64,000 bases of DNA from Leptospira kobayashii (GTDB lineage: Bacteria > Spirochaetota > Leptospiria > Leptospirales > Leptospiraceae): NCBI RefSeq assembly GCF_003114835.2, contig NZ_AP025028.1, positions 1,640,001 through 1,704,000 on the forward strand. The letters run 5' to 3'. Each line of letters begins with the position of its first letter. Positions within the stretch are counted from its first letter, which is position 1. Positions 62,708-64,000 of the stretch are shown one piece after another. The position numbers and the translations under genes were made by a program. The notes under the pieces are model-generated. The model worked only from the letters and a program-made list of their open reading frames with translations. It did no database searches and was not told the DNA's origin.

Positions 62708-64000
62708 ATGATTAAGATACAAAATTCGGTGAACTTACGTTTGGTGATACTTGGGCTCATGGCAATAGGTTTTTTGATTCCTCTCGGACTTGTGGGGAGT
62801 TTGATCGAAGACAGGCACAGATCTTCCGAAGAAGCCGTCACGGAGATCAGTTCCAAATGGGGAGGAAATCAGGTGATTGCGGGTCCATTCCTTGTGATTC
62901 CTTATAATGTTAGAATTCCCAAATCTTCGAGTGATGGTTCGAAAAAGACGGAGTGGGATTATGAAACCCATTACACATATTTTTTGCCCGAAGAAATTCG
63001 TATCACGGGGGACTTAAAGTCCGAGATTCGAAAAAGAAGTATTTACCAAGCCGTTCTGTACAACGGAGAAATTCAAGTGGAGGGAAAATTCAAACTCCCA
63101 GTAGAAACCGATTTCCCTTCGGAAACAAGTTATATCTATTGGAGTGATGTTAGGCTTGTCACATCCGTAACGGATGGAAAGGGTTTGGGAAAAGAAATCA
63201 GATTCGTTTGGTCGGGCAAAGAAAAAAATCTGCAACCGGGGACGGAAAGCCCTTATTTTCCAAGCGGTTTTCATACCGATTTGAATCTGACGGAAAGAGA
63301 AGGTAGTGCCAAATTTCAAATGCATATTTCCTTAAAGGGTTCCGAATCTTTTTCCATTGCTCCCATAGGAAAGGAAAATACAGTACAAATTTCTTCCGAT
63401 TGGAACGATCCTTCTTTCGAAGGAAACCTTCTTCCCAAAGACAGAACCATCACCGAATCCGGGTTTAATGCTGTTTGGGAATCTTCCTACTTCGGAAGGA
63501 ACTATCCGCAAATCATCCGTTCAATGGATGTAAATACGGCCGAATTGATCCTTGCCTCGGCGAATGGAGTGAAACTCATCATCCCTGCGGATCATTACCA
63601 GAAAATGGAAAGATCTGTAAAATACGCACTCCTCATACTTGTAACCAGTTTTACCTTGTTCTTTTTACTGGAAGTTTTCGGGGGGATCATTCTTCATCCC
63701 ATCCAATATCTGCTGATCGGTTCCTGTATGGTGGTGTTTTATATTTTGAATCTTTCTCTTTCGGAACATTTGGGATTTGCCTTATCCTATTCCTTGGCAT
63801 CTCTTGCCGTATCATCGCTGATCGGGTATTATGCGGCGTCCGTATTGAAAAATAAAAAGAAAGGAATTCTGTCCGGCTTTTTCTATCTATGCCTTTATTC
63901 TTTTCTTTATATCGTATTGTCTTCGGAAGATCAGGCGCTTCTTTTGGGTTCGATTGCGGTATTCGTTCTGTTAGCGATCGTAATGCACTTTACAAGAAAG
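62708..64000 (+). CDS. creD: inner membrane protein CreD (3' end cut by window edge)
   Basis: 431 codons visible from ATG 62708 (AGGAGA upstream); the family is about 440-460 residues so little is missing. N-terminal helix (LRLVILGLMAIGFLIPLGLV), then SSKWGGNQVIAGPFLVIPY, the CreD signature, a periplasmic beta region, DHYQKMERSVKYALLI, and at least five C-terminal helices including ILHPIQYLLIGSCMVVFYIL. CreD is the main output gene of CreBC and affects envelope integrity and beta-lactam response. My translation of the nucleotide sequence is the basis. Confidence 0.94.
   Translation, partial: MIKIQNSVNLRLVILGLMAIGFLIPLGLVGSLIEDRHRSSEEAVTEISSKWGGNQVIAGPFLVIPYNVRIPKSSSDGSKKTEWDYETHYTYFLPEEIRITGDLKSEIRKRSIYQAVLYNGEIQVEGKFKLPVETDFPSETSYIYWSDVRLVTSVTDGKGLGKEIRFVWSGKEKNLQPGTESPYFPSGFHTDLNLTEREGSAKFQMHISLKGSESFSIAPIGKENTVQISSDWNDPSFEGNLLPKDRTITESGFNAVWESSYFGRNYPQIIRSMDVNTAELILASANGVKLIIPADHYQKMERSVKYALLILVTSFTLFFLLEVFGGIILHPIQYLLIGSCMVVFYILNLSLSEHLGFALSYSLASLAVSSLIGYYAASVLKNKKKGILSGFFYLCLYSFLYIVLSSEDQALLLGSIAVFVLLAIVMHFTRK

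Overview
The window looks like chromosomal DNA of a spirochaete of the genus Leptospira. No rRNA or housekeeping phylogenetic marker is present, so the assignment rests on gene content: a DUF1564 protein and a DUF1574 (SGNH-like) protein, both families I know mainly from Leptospira; many proteins with short spirochaetal lipoboxes; a TRAP transporter with the spirochaete-type TatT subunit; 7TMR-DISM sensor proteins; and moderately AT-rich, very densely packed genes. The species cannot be named from this alone. I see no tRNA, rRNA, CRISPR array, insertion sequence or phage.

Layout. 1-2.6 kb: partial lipA, a pseudouridine synthase and a DUF1574 protein. 2.65-8.2 kb (minus): a membrane-bound AraC regulator, then a probable operon purN-purH-membrane protein-secreted protein-transaldolase. 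8.2-9.7 kb: fliS, a FlgN-like protein and a J-domain protein. 9.75-17.3 kb: complete kdpABCDE potassium uptake operon without kdpF. 17.3-22.6 kb (minus): DUF1564, a periplasmic protein and a tatT-dctP-dctQ-dctM TRAP operon. 22.7-29.5 kb: lipoprotein, DedA protein, dGTPase, argC with an overlapping futalosine-hydrolase-like gene, a metallo-beta-lactamase-fold lipoprotein. 28-32.2 kb (minus): a tightly coupled operon of amino-acid permease, AhpD-like protein, a mycofactocin-type SDR dehydrogenase and an M20 peptidase. 32.2-38.4 kb: a GC-rich hairpin element, doxX with an 18-bp palindromic operator and strong terminator, lipoproteins (one a probable seven-bladed propeller), and a divergent histidine kinase/response regulator pair whose start codons overlap. 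38.4-41.9 kb (minus): flippase-like protein, HIT protein, ROK kinase and a small ABC transporter. 41.9-47.6 kb: TPR protein with a degenerate Mrr-like domain, lipoprotein, flavoproteins, ruvA, DUF2225, MarR. 47.6-50.9 kb: a 58-residue membrane protein with its own operator and terminator, a 7TM/SpoIIE phosphatase, a PP-loop ATPase. 51-60.4 kb (minus): giant lipoprotein, Cache/HAMP adenylate cyclase, FecR protein and DUF5683 protein in one run. 60.5-64 kb: creB-creC-creD, with creC apparently frameshifted in a T9 run and a cre-tag-like site before creD.

The strongest leads are regulatory and architectural: the creC homopolymer frameshift together with the cre-tag-like direct repeat; the MarR operator controlling an unannotated small membrane protein; the mutually exclusive GC-rich hairpins at 32.3 kb; and the SDR of mycofactocin type in an operon with a permease and an AhpD-like protein. 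Nothing here is clearly a wholly new defence or mobile system.
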